Source: Balneolaceae bacterium (GTDB lineage: Bacteria > Bacteroidota > Rhodothermia > Balneolales > Balneolaceae). From it: DNA of 38,858 nucleotides. The position numbers and the translations under genes are program-made. A model generated the notes under the pieces. It ran no database searches. It was not told where the DNA came from and saw nothing but the letters and a program-made list of their open reading frames with translations. The stretch is from the NCBI GenBank assembly GCA_007693295.1, contig REDT01000166.1:1-38858 (forward strand), read 5' to 3'. This document shows, one piece after another, positions 33,486 to 38,858 of the stretch (position 1 is its first letter; each line of letters starts with the position of its first letter).

Positions 33486-34583
33486 ATGCCCAAATCCATC
33501 AACATAGAATCCCTGGTTCGTGAAAACATTCGCAACCTCACCCCCTATCGCAGTGCACGGGATGATTTTGACAAGGGAACCCTGCTGGATGCCAACGAGA
33601 ACAGCTACGGCTCCATTGTAAGCAACTCTCTTGACCTGCATCGGTATCCGTCACCCACACACGATCAGTTGCGAAAAAAAATTGCGGAGTACAGGGATGT
33701 GGAAATTGAAAATATCTTTCTGGGAGTGGGAAGCGATGAACCGATTGATCTTTTGATGCGGATATTTTGCGATCCGGAGAAAGAATCGATTCTTATTACT
33801 CCGCCAACCTATGGGATGTATAAAGTGGCGGCAAATATCAATAACGTGGCCATTAAAGAGGTTCTGCTCACAAAGAAGTTCCAGCTCAAGCCGGATGAAA
33901 TTCTGGAAGCAGCCGATGAGTCAACCAAAATCCTGTTCCTCTGTTCACCGAACAATCCCACGGCAAATGACCTGAATCGAACCGATCTGCTCAAAATACT
34001 GATCCGATTCAACGGAATTGTGGTTGTGGATGAAGCCTATATCGATTTCAGCCGGCAGGAGTCTATGGCCGAAATGGTGCGTCAGTATCCAAAGCTTGTG
34101 GTGCTGCAAACCTTTTCAAAGGCATTTGGACTGGCGGGTATCCGGCTTGGAATTGCAATCGCTGATCCCCGGGTCATCAGCTATATGCTTCGGGTAAAAT
34201 CGCCATACAATATCAACAAACTTACTGCAGATACGGCCTTAAAAGCCTTCGACAACCCCGACCTTTTCAATTTAAACATTGATAAAATCCGTGAGGAGCG
34301 CAGTTATGTGGCCGAACAACTCAGTCATAGTGAAGAAGTTGAGATGGTCTATCCATCAAATGCCAACTTTCTTCTCTTCAAAATCCGGAATGCAAAAGAG
34401 GTATATCAAAAACTGGCAGAAAAAGGTATCATTGTGCGTTATCGCGGCAATGAACCCCTATGTGAAGATTGTCTCCGGGTAACAATTGGCAAGCCTGATG
34501 AGAATGTGCGTTTTCTGAAGGCGCTGAAAGAGGTTTTGGAAGAGAATCCCCTCTCGAGAGGGGACAGATCGCAGAGCGTATAG
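33486..34583 (+). CDS. hisC: Histidinol-phosphate aminotransferase HisC
   Basis: A PLP-dependent transfer of an amino group from glutamate to imidazole-acetol phosphate. 365 residues. Fold type I signs: LDANENSYGS at the N-terminus, GVGSDEPIDLL, CSPNNPTAN, DEAYIDF, and the PLP lysine in FSKAFGLAGIRLG. The C-terminal catalytic part ends with RVTIGKPDEN. The last residues (PLSRGDRSQSV) are encoded by repeat copy B, which begins at about 34547 and supplies the stop codon 34581-34583; the original C-terminus was probably replaced by a short new tail, far from the active site, so the enzyme should work. Confidence 0.95.
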   Translation: MPKSINIESLVRENIRNLTPYRSARDDFDKGTLLDANENSYGSIVSNSLDLHRYPSPTHDQLRKKIAEYRDVEIENIFLGVGSDEPIDLLMRIFCDPEKESILITPPTYGMYKVAANINNVAIKEVLLTKKFQLKPDEILEAADESTKILFLCSPNNPTANDLNRTDLLKILIRFNGIVVVDEAYIDFSRQESMAEMVRQYPKLVVLQTFSKAFGLAGIRLGIAIADPRVISYMLRVKSPYNINKLTADTALKAFDNPDLFNLNIDKIREERSYVAEQLSHSEEVEMVYPSNANFLLFKIRNAKEVYQKLAEKGIIVRYRGNEPLCEDCLRVTIGKPDENVRFLKALKEVLEENPLSRGDRSQSV

Positions 34584-34641
34584 CGATGCGATCAGGGGTG
34601 TGTTCTTCGAAGCATGAGCCCACTTAAGAGGGGACTTTTTT
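34547..34641. repeat. Composite palindromic repeat, copy B (overlaps hisC 3' end)
   Basis: CCCCTCT-CG-AGAGGGG (34548-34563), then GATCGCA/TGCGATC (34567-34573, 34587-34593), AGGGGTGTGTT (34594-34604) and AGAGGGGACTTTTTT at the right end (34628-34641). Same family and same orientation as copy A. The hisC TAG lies in the middle. The final AGAGGGGAC and T6 could give a weak terminator. Confidence 0.7.
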
Positions 34642-34660
34642 ACTCACTAACCAATTATCC

Positions 34661-35548
34661 ATGAAAATCTACATCCACCCAACAGCACTTACCTCTGAAA
34701 CGGAATCCCTGCTTCCCCCGGGAGCTCTTAGCGCAATGGCTTACCTGGCACAGAATGGAGCTGAGCTGGGTTTTGAACCGGAGAAGCTTTCTCAATCCCG
34801 GCTGCGCCTCATTGAAAATGAGGGAATCGGGAATGCAGGATTTGACGCCTCCTCTGCTGACGGCATCATCCGCCGGGAGGAATCGCTGCAATTTGTAACC
34901 GGTGGCGCAATAGTCGAAACAGCAGATCAATGGACAACCCTTGCCCGCGCCATTCTCTTTCCAAGTCGCAAAGCCGCTATCAAGCGAACCACTAAAGAGA
35001 CCGATATTTCGGTATCAATCAACCTGGACGGCACGGGAAAGAGCCGCATCAGCACGGGACTGAACTTTTTCGATCACATGCTCGATCAGATTGCACGCCA
35101 CGGACTCATTGACCTTGAGCTTACCTGCAAAGGCGACCTGGAGGTAGACGAGCATCACACCATAGAGGATACAGCCATCGCCCTTGGTCAGGCAATTCGC
35201 GAGGCTATATCCGGGAATAAAGCCGGCATTCAGCGATATGGATTTGTGCTGCCAATGGATGAGGCGCAGGCCACTGTAGCCATTGATCTTTCCGATCGCC
35301 CCTATTTGCGTTGGGAAGTGGAGCTAAAACGGGAGTACATTGGCGATTTTCCCACCGAAATGTTAGAACACTTTTATTATACCCTGGCCATGAACGCAAA
35401 GGCTACTCTGCATGTTGAGGCATCAGGTAAAAATGAACACCATAAAGTAGAAGCGGTGTTTAAAGGCTTCGCAAAAGCACTTCGCTTTGCGATCAGCCGT
35501 ACTGAAAGAACTAAGGGCATACTCCCAACAACCAAAGGAACGATTTAA
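34661..35548 (+). CDS. hisB: Imidazoleglycerol-phosphate dehydratase HisB with degenerate N-terminal domain
   Basis: 295 residues. Residues about 105-295 are a complete IGP dehydratase (imidazoleglycerol phosphate to imidazole-acetol phosphate) with its metal-binding His boxes: STGLNFFDHMLDQIARHG, DEHHTIEDTAIALGQ, LEHFYYTLAMNAKATLHV and NEHHKVEAVFKGF. It begins with RKAAIKRTTKETDIS, as in bifunctional HisB. The N-terminal ~104 residues occupy the place of the histidinol-phosphate phosphatase (HAD) domain, but the DxDGT catalytic loop is absent (KIYIHPTALTSE instead), the Cys/His zinc loop is missing, and the domain is about 60 residues shorter than normal. Part (LLPPGALSAMAYLAQNGAELGF) still recalls the HAD helix. 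Phosphatase activity should be lost and come from another protein. Confidence 0.95.
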   Translation: MKIYIHPTALTSETESLLPPGALSAMAYLAQNGAELGFEPEKLSQSRLRLIENEGIGNAGFDASSADGIIRREESLQFVTGGAIVETADQWTTLARAILFPSRKAAIKRTTKETDISVSINLDGTGKSRISTGLNFFDHMLDQIARHGLIDLELTCKGDLEVDEHHTIEDTAIALGQAIREAISGNKAGIQRYGFVLPMDEAQATVAIDLSDRPYLRWEVELKREYIGDFPTEMLEHFYYTLAMNAKATLHVEASGKNEHHKVEAVFKGFAKALRFAISRTERTKGILPTTKGTI

Positions 35549-35565
35549 GTGGTTAGGCAAAGTAC

Positions 35566-35584
35566 CGCGGACAGCTTGTCCGCG
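35566..35584. repeat. GC-rich hairpin between hisB and hisH
   Basis: CGCGGACA (35566-35573) pairs with TGTCCGCG (35577-35584), loop GCT. Followed by ATTTC only, so a poor terminator. It may stabilise mRNA ends or reduce read-through inside the operon. Confidence 0.55.
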
Positions 35585-35616
35585 ATTTCAATTGTGCTTT
35601 CACTTTTTTAAAAACA

Positions 35617-36234
35617 ATGATAGGAATCATCAAATACCAGGCAGGCAATCTTGCATCCGTATCGAACGCACTCGACAGGTTGGGAGCTGATTATTTTATC
35701 TCAGACGATCCCAATGAGCTCGAAAAAGCAGACGGAATAATCTTCCCCGGTGTGGGCCATGCAGCATCGGCAATGGACGACCTGCGCTCGCGCGATCTCG
35801 ACGTGTGGCTGAAAAACACCAACAAACCGGTGCTTGGCATTTGCCTCGGAATGCAGCTGCTTTATGAATCATCTGAAGAGGGGAATTGCACAACTCTTGG
35901 ATTGATTCCCGGTCACCTGAAAAAATTTGACGCCTCACAAGCCAAAGTACCCCATATGGGCTGGAACCAGTTTAATACGGTTAAAGATCATCACCTGATC
36001 AAGGGAATCAATAACTTACAGTTTCTCTACTATGTGCATGGCTATTATGCCCCAAACAACGACCACACCCTGGCTAGCTGCAAGTACATCAATGATTTTG
36101 CAGCCGTGGTTGCCAAAGATAATTTTATGGGTGTACAGTTCCACCCCGAAAAATCGGGGCAGGTCGGTTCACATCTTCTGCAAAACTTCCTGGATTTGGT
36201 GAATGGCAATACCAACGGTTCGCCCCAAAGTTGA
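35617..36234 (+). CDS. hisH: Imidazole glycerol phosphate synthase, glutaminase subunit HisH
   Basis: A 205-residue class I glutamine amidotransferase that delivers ammonia to HisF. Nucleophile Cys76 in LGICLGMQLL; His176 and Glu178 in FHPEKSG. Also FPGVGHAASAM, GLIPG and PHMGWNQ as in HisH. The residue before the Cys context is normal. hisF is not in the window, and the next his gene (hisA) is separated by the hip locus, which lies on the other strand only 28 nt after the HisH stop. Confidence 0.96.
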   Translation: MIGIIKYQAGNLASVSNALDRLGADYFISDDPNELEKADGIIFPGVGHAASAMDDLRSRDLDVWLKNTNKPVLGICLGMQLLYESSEEGNCTTLGLIPGHLKKFDASQAKVPHMGWNQFNTVKDHHLIKGINNLQFLYYVHGYYAPNNDHTLASCKYINDFAAVVAKDNFMGVQFHPEKSGQVGSHLLQNFLDLVNGNTNGSPQS

Positions 36235-36262
36235 TAATGAGATCCGAAGACGGAGGCTGCAA

Positions 36263-37192
36263 TTACCAGCCCATGGCTTTTCGGCGTTCATGAATCAGAT
36301 CCGCGTACATTTCTTTCAGGTCGTTTGATAAAAAGCTTGAATCAATAACATCAATCCAGATTTTATAAACTGATTGAAACTCTTCCTCAATATTGGATAG
36401 TACCTTACGGTTCAATCCCAGCCTCTCATTACCAAAGTAACTGAAAAGTATATTTTTAGTGAAATTGGATTTTTTTCCCTTTAAAGGGAGAGCAAGCTCT
36501 TCTTGTGGGTTTGCCAGAACAATGGTGGTGTTCAGTAAATCGTAAGCGGGGCTGAGCGCAATCATTCCATCCTTATGAATCAATGAAAAATTTTTGAGAT
36601 GCATATCCTCATTCCCGGTCAGGTAACTGAATAGGGTTAAACGAAATAGCTTCATTTTTTCAACAGCCGGAAACGTACAGTACTCTTCGATAAGCCGCGC
36701 CACTTTTTCCATAGAGTAATTGTACTTGGTGTCGCGGGTCATTCCGGCCACCTGGGCAAAATCCTCCACATGAACTTTTCCTGACTTCCCCACCCTGTCG
36801 AACCGCCTTATAAAGTATACAAGCTTCATCTCTTTGTTGTAAACCATACCGTGCAGAGGGGTTTCAATCCCGCACAGGGAGGCCAGTCGCATCGACAGAT
36901 CTTCATTTTCCGGCACCTGTTCAAAATGAGGAGGGTTTGGTTTCAGAATAAAAATTCCATGCCTGTCAACAATTTCAAATCGACTCTGTTTTACGCTCAA
37001 CCGGGCACTTAATTTGGGCTGAACACCCTGAATTGACATCTTTGACATTCTCTTTTGTGACTCAAGCGCAAGCTCCCGGTCGGTAAACGGAAGCGGATCA
37101 AGCTTCTTGAGAGCGGTGTTTAACTTGTTGAGGCCGGTGCTGCTGTAGAGTCCATCCTCTATCGGTTCATATGTGATCGGGCATCGTCTCAT
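36263..37192 (-). CDS. hipT: HipT-type kinase toxin (HipA core without N-terminal subdomain)
   Basis: 309 residues. HipA-family Ser/Thr kinase: family start MRRCPITYEP; Gly-rich loop SIQGVQPKLSA (Ser53, Gln55, Gly56); Lys84 in FILKP; YFIRRFDR; catalytic loop GNEDMHLKNFSL (catalytic Asp196, Asn201); metal-binding AYDLL (Asp218). All kinase residues are present. The N-terminal subdomain of full-length HipA is missing here and encoded by the preceding gene, as in HipBST systems, where HipT phosphorylates an aminoacyl-tRNA synthetase (TrpS in E. coli) and HipS or HipB restrain it. The loop reads SIQ, versus SIS in the E. coli O127 HipT (from memory). A Shine-Dalgarno (GGAGG) lies 6 nt before the ATG. 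Overlaps hipS by 26 nt. Confidence 0.9.
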   Translation of the reverse strand: MRRCPITYEPIEDGLYSSTGLNKLNTALKKLDPLPFTDRELALESQKRMSKMSIQGVQPKLSARLSVKQSRFEIVDRHGIFILKPNPPHFEQVPENEDLSMRLASLCGIETPLHGMVYNKEMKLVYFIRRFDRVGKSGKVHVEDFAQVAGMTRDTKYNYSMEKVARLIEEYCTFPAVEKMKLFRLTLFSYLTGNEDMHLKNFSLIHKDGMIALSPAYDLLNTTIVLANPQEELALPLKGKKSNFTKNILFSYFGNERLGLNRKVLSNIEEEFQSVYKIWIDVIDSSFLSNDLKEMYADLIHERRKAMGW

Positions 37193-37502
37193 GCTGTGCC
37201 TCCACTACAGTTACTGCACCCACGGTGTCGCCACCCACTTCCAACAGGATTCCAAAAAGGTCATCCCTGTCAAGCTTTTGTGATCGAAGCAGCATATCCA
37301 GATTAGCACCTTCCGGAAGAAGTCCTTCAAAAAAAGGCGGAAACTGCTCAAAACGGAATTCACCTATGTTGACCGGCATCGTTACCGAAACCGGCGGACC
37401 GTTGTAGGCGGAATCGTATTTGAACAGATATTCACTGTTCTTTTCCACTTCAGACAGAATGCCGGCCAAAATCCCATGCATATAAACCTCAGCTATTCTC
37501 AT
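37167..37502 (-). CDS. hipS: HipS-like antitoxin (HipA N-terminal subdomain as a separate protein)
   Basis: 111 residues. Matches the N-terminal subdomain 1 of HipA: VYMHGILAGILSEVEKN, FKYDSAYNG, VSVTMPV, PPFFEGLLPEGANLDMLL, LFGILLEVGGDTVGAVTV. No kinase domain. In the HipBST type this small protein binds the kinase and acts as antitoxin. Preceded by the strong Shine-Dalgarno AAGGAGGTGG located in the hipB 3' end. It overlaps hipB by 14 nt at its start and hipT by 26 nt at its end, so the three genes are translationally coupled. Confidence 0.9.
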   Translation of the reverse strand: MRIAEVYMHGILAGILSEVEKNSEYLFKYDSAYNGPPVSVTMPVNIGEFRFEQFPPFFEGLLPEGANLDMLLRSQKLDRDDLFGILLEVGGDTVGAVTVVEAQHETMPDHI

Positions 37503-37725
37503 GATCCACCTCCTTCAGGCACTGTTCCATAATTGGACTGTTCAGGGTTATTGTGATATTCAAAACATCACAGATTTTCCGGAGTGAATCGAACTGTACT
37601 GTCGATTTCCCGTGCTCAACATCAAAAACCACCGATTTACCAACTCCCGCCAAATCTGCAATTTCTTTCTGGGTCAATCCGCTTTTTTTACGGTGACATC
37701 GAATCAATTTGCCTTCTTTATTCAT
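37489..37725 (-). CDS. hipB: HipB-like Xre-type DNA-binding antitoxin/repressor
   Basis: 78 residues from ATG 37725, chosen because an AGGAG Shine-Dalgarno (37731-37735) stands 5 nt before it; the frame stays open to 37785, but that would lie upstream of the predicted transcription start. Helix-turn-helix of the Xre/HTH_3 type (about 5-60): LIRCHRKKSGLTQKEIADLA, VGKSVVFDVEHGKSTVQFDSLRKICDVL. HipB proteins dimerise, repress their own operon and take part in inhibiting the toxin. First gene of hipB-hipS-hipT on the minus strand. Confidence 0.88.
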   Translation of the reverse strand: MNKEGKLIRCHRKKSGLTQKEIADLAGVGKSVVFDVEHGKSTVQFDSLRKICDVLNITITLNSPIMEQCLKEVDHENS

Positions 37726-37756
37726 AATATCTCCTGTTTTAGCAGTAATATTTGAT

Positions 37757-37785
37757 ATTATAGAGAATTTTCTATCCGAATACAA
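37757..37785 (-). promoter_or_regulatory. Sigma70-like promoter of hipBST
   Basis: On the minus strand: TTGTAT (37785-37780), 17-nt spacer, TATAAT (37762-37757). The start would be near 37750, leaving about 25 nt to the hipB ATG with a good AGGAG. The perfect -10 and spacing are of the general bacterial type, not the Bacteroidota TAnnTTTG type. Confidence 0.65.
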
Positions 37786-37798
37786 TATGTATTCGGAT
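37774..37798. promoter_or_regulatory. Palindromic operator candidate for HipB
   Basis: ATCCGAATAC (37774-37783) and GTATTCGGAT (37789-37798) form a perfect 10-bp inverted repeat with a 5-nt centre. It covers the predicted -35 box, so binding there should repress hipBST. T-run 37798-37803 could also make it a weak plus-strand terminator. Additional CAGTAATATT copies at 37743-37752 and 37814-37823, CAGTAATTTA at 37885, and the small palindrome TTACTG-CTATAA-CAGTAA (37802-37819) lie around it. Confidence 0.55.
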
Positions 37799-37975
37799 TT
37801 TTTACTGCTATAACAGTAATATTATCTATTATACTATTGGGTATCCCGGAATATTTCATATAAAACCTATTTTTGCTGCCTGGGCAGTAATTTATGACCC
37901 CTTACAAACACTAACAGATCAATTCATGGCCAAACACAAGGCAATATTCCCCATCATTCACTCACCACAAATCCA

Positions 37976-37983
37976 TATCTTTA
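37976..37983 (+). promoter_or_regulatory. Candidate -7 box upstream of hisA
   Basis: TATCTTTA, the same octamer as before purF and close to TAnnTTTG, located 37 nt before hisA. It could restore hisA transcription after the hip insertion. No good -33 element. Confidence 0.3.
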
Positions 37984-38019
37984 CACCTCATCAATCAGAA
38001 AGCTGTAAAAACGGTTCAA

Positions 38020-38739
38020 ATGAAAATCATCCCCGCAATTGACCTGCTCGACGGACAGGTTGTACGCCTTCAGAAAGGCGATTACGATAAAAGAACGATC
38101 TACAACCATCTGCCGCTAGATGAAGCCGCCAAATTCAAACAGGCCGGATTCAGCCACATCCATGTGGTGGATCTGAACGGTGCCAAAAGCGGTGAGTTTC
38201 ACAATCTGCCGATTATCAGGGAGATCATAAACGATCTCGGCCTGTCGGTGCAGACAGGCGGTGGGGTGCGCTCGCGCAAAGATATCGATACGCTGCTTGA
38301 TGCCGGTATCAGCGGAGTGATCTGTTCATCCATGGCGGTTAAAAAGCCGGAAGAGTGGCTTGGGGCGATTAAAGACCATCCGAATAAAATGATCCTGGGG
38401 CTGGACCTGAAAGACGGCAAAATGGCGTACGGCGGCTGGCTGGAGACCTCGGACGAACCGATCGAGGAGTTTTTGAACCCAATGATTGAAGCCGGCCTCA
38501 AAACCGTTCTCAGTACCGACATCGCCCGCGACGGTATGCTGAGCGGGCCAAATGTGGAGATGTACCAGGATCTTCAAAACCGATTCCCCGATCTGAACTG
38601 GATAGCATCCGGCGGCGTCTCAAATCTCAAAGACCTGATAACTCTACAGAGTCACAACCTCTACGGAGTAGTGGTAGGCAAGGCCTACTACGAAGGCCAC
38701 ATCCGTTTAGACGAAATGGAAGCACTCAACCCAACCTAA
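38020..38739 (+). CDS. hisA: ProFAR isomerase HisA
   Basis: Isomerises ProFAR to PRFAR (step 4 of histidine synthesis). A complete 239-residue TIM barrel with duplicated halves: catalytic Asp8 in IPAIDLLDGQVVRL and the C-terminal-half Asp in STDIARDGMLSGPN; phosphate-binding QTGGGVR and ASGGVSN. The his operon probably continues past the window with hisF and hisIE. It is separated from hisH by 1.8 kb that holds hipBST on the other strand. Confidence 0.96.
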   Translation: MKIIPAIDLLDGQVVRLQKGDYDKRTIYNHLPLDEAAKFKQAGFSHIHVVDLNGAKSGEFHNLPIIREIINDLGLSVQTGGGVRSRKDIDTLLDAGISGVICSSMAVKKPEEWLGAIKDHPNKMILGLDLKDGKMAYGGWLETSDEPIEEFLNPMIEAGLKTVLSTDIARDGMLSGPNVEMYQDLQNRFPDLNWIASGGVSNLKDLITLQSHNLYGVVVGKAYYEGHIRLDEMEALNPT

Positions 38740-38773
38740 CCTAACCGCAACAATTACAAAAATAAATCCGCGC

Positions 38774-38817
38774 AATCCCTCAACCCCCTACATCCGCGAT
38801 CATAACGAGGGATTTTT
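38774..38817 (+). terminator. Weak candidate terminator after hisA
   Basis: AATCCCTC (38774-38781) can pair with GAGGGATT (38807-38814), followed by T (to 38817), but the loop is 25 nt long. Could also be chance or a repeat; the rest of 38740-38858 shows no gene. Confidence 0.35.
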
Positions 38818-38858
38818 CATCTTACCCATAAACAGATTCGTACCGCTCTCCCTTTCAT

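Noticed and set aside
37726-37785. Longer HipB (98 residues from 37785)
   Set aside because: The predicted TATAAT box and start site lie inside this extension, and the strong Shine-Dalgarno fits ATG 37725.
36235-38019. Transposon ends or target duplications bounding the hip cassette
   Set aside because: I looked for matching direct repeats or terminal inverted repeats near both edges and saw none clear, so the insertion mechanism is left open.

Overview
The window looks like a chromosomal piece of a Bacteroidota-type bacterium; I favour the Balneolales (Balneolota/Rhodothermota), moderately sure. The reasons are: almost no Shine-Dalgarno sequences before genes; exported beta-barrel proteins ending in Phe; several signal-peptide or lipoprotein peptidases (S9, M14, S41); -7 promoter boxes of the TAnnTTT(G) kind; and many short palindromic and 7-nt-periodic repeats between genes. 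No tRNA, rRNA, CRISPR array or complete insertion sequence was seen.

Layout. 1-952: remnant of a sensor histidine kinase and a palindromic repeat. 953-2291: MscS-type channel converging on a MauE/DoxX-like membrane protein. 2468-6182: purF-engB-serA, tightly packed. 6469-8597: lgt with an unusual N-terminal insertion, converging on a porin. 8598-10885: divergent spacer and a P1B-type metal ATPase. 10941-14874: secreted amidohydrolase (D-aminoacylase family) and a DPP-IV-like peptidase. 14875-15326: hairpin cluster. 15327-17486: guanine-deaminase-like enzyme converging on a TrkA-domain potassium channel. 17667-20077: uncharacterised outer-membrane protein, REP-like palindromes, peroxiredoxin-like protein. 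20132-21244: rlmN. 24983-21485 (minus): lepA, an exported unknown, lepB. 25241-30492: M14 and S41 peptidases, a small lipoprotein and a thiamine-binding-like (DUF77) protein. 30736-30822: two strong terminators.

30899-38739 is the histidine biosynthesis operon hisG-hisD-hisC-hisB-hisH-...-hisA. It is preceded by a short His-rich leader peptide, which suggests control by histidyl-tRNA charging. Its HisB keeps the dehydratase domain, but the N-terminal phosphatase (HAD) domain is shrunken and lacks the catalytic Asp motif. Palindromic repeats sit between the his genes; one provides the last codons and stop of hisC.

The most notable feature lies between hisH and hisA, on the opposite strand: a three-gene toxin-antitoxin locus hipB-hipS-hipT, in which HipA is split into two proteins as in the HipBST type. 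It has a TATAAT-type promoter with a 17-nt spacer, a 10+5+10 palindrome over the -35 box, and Shine-Dalgarno sequences before all three genes. None of these expression signals is typical of the surrounding genes, which points to an acquired cassette inserted in an amino-acid operon.
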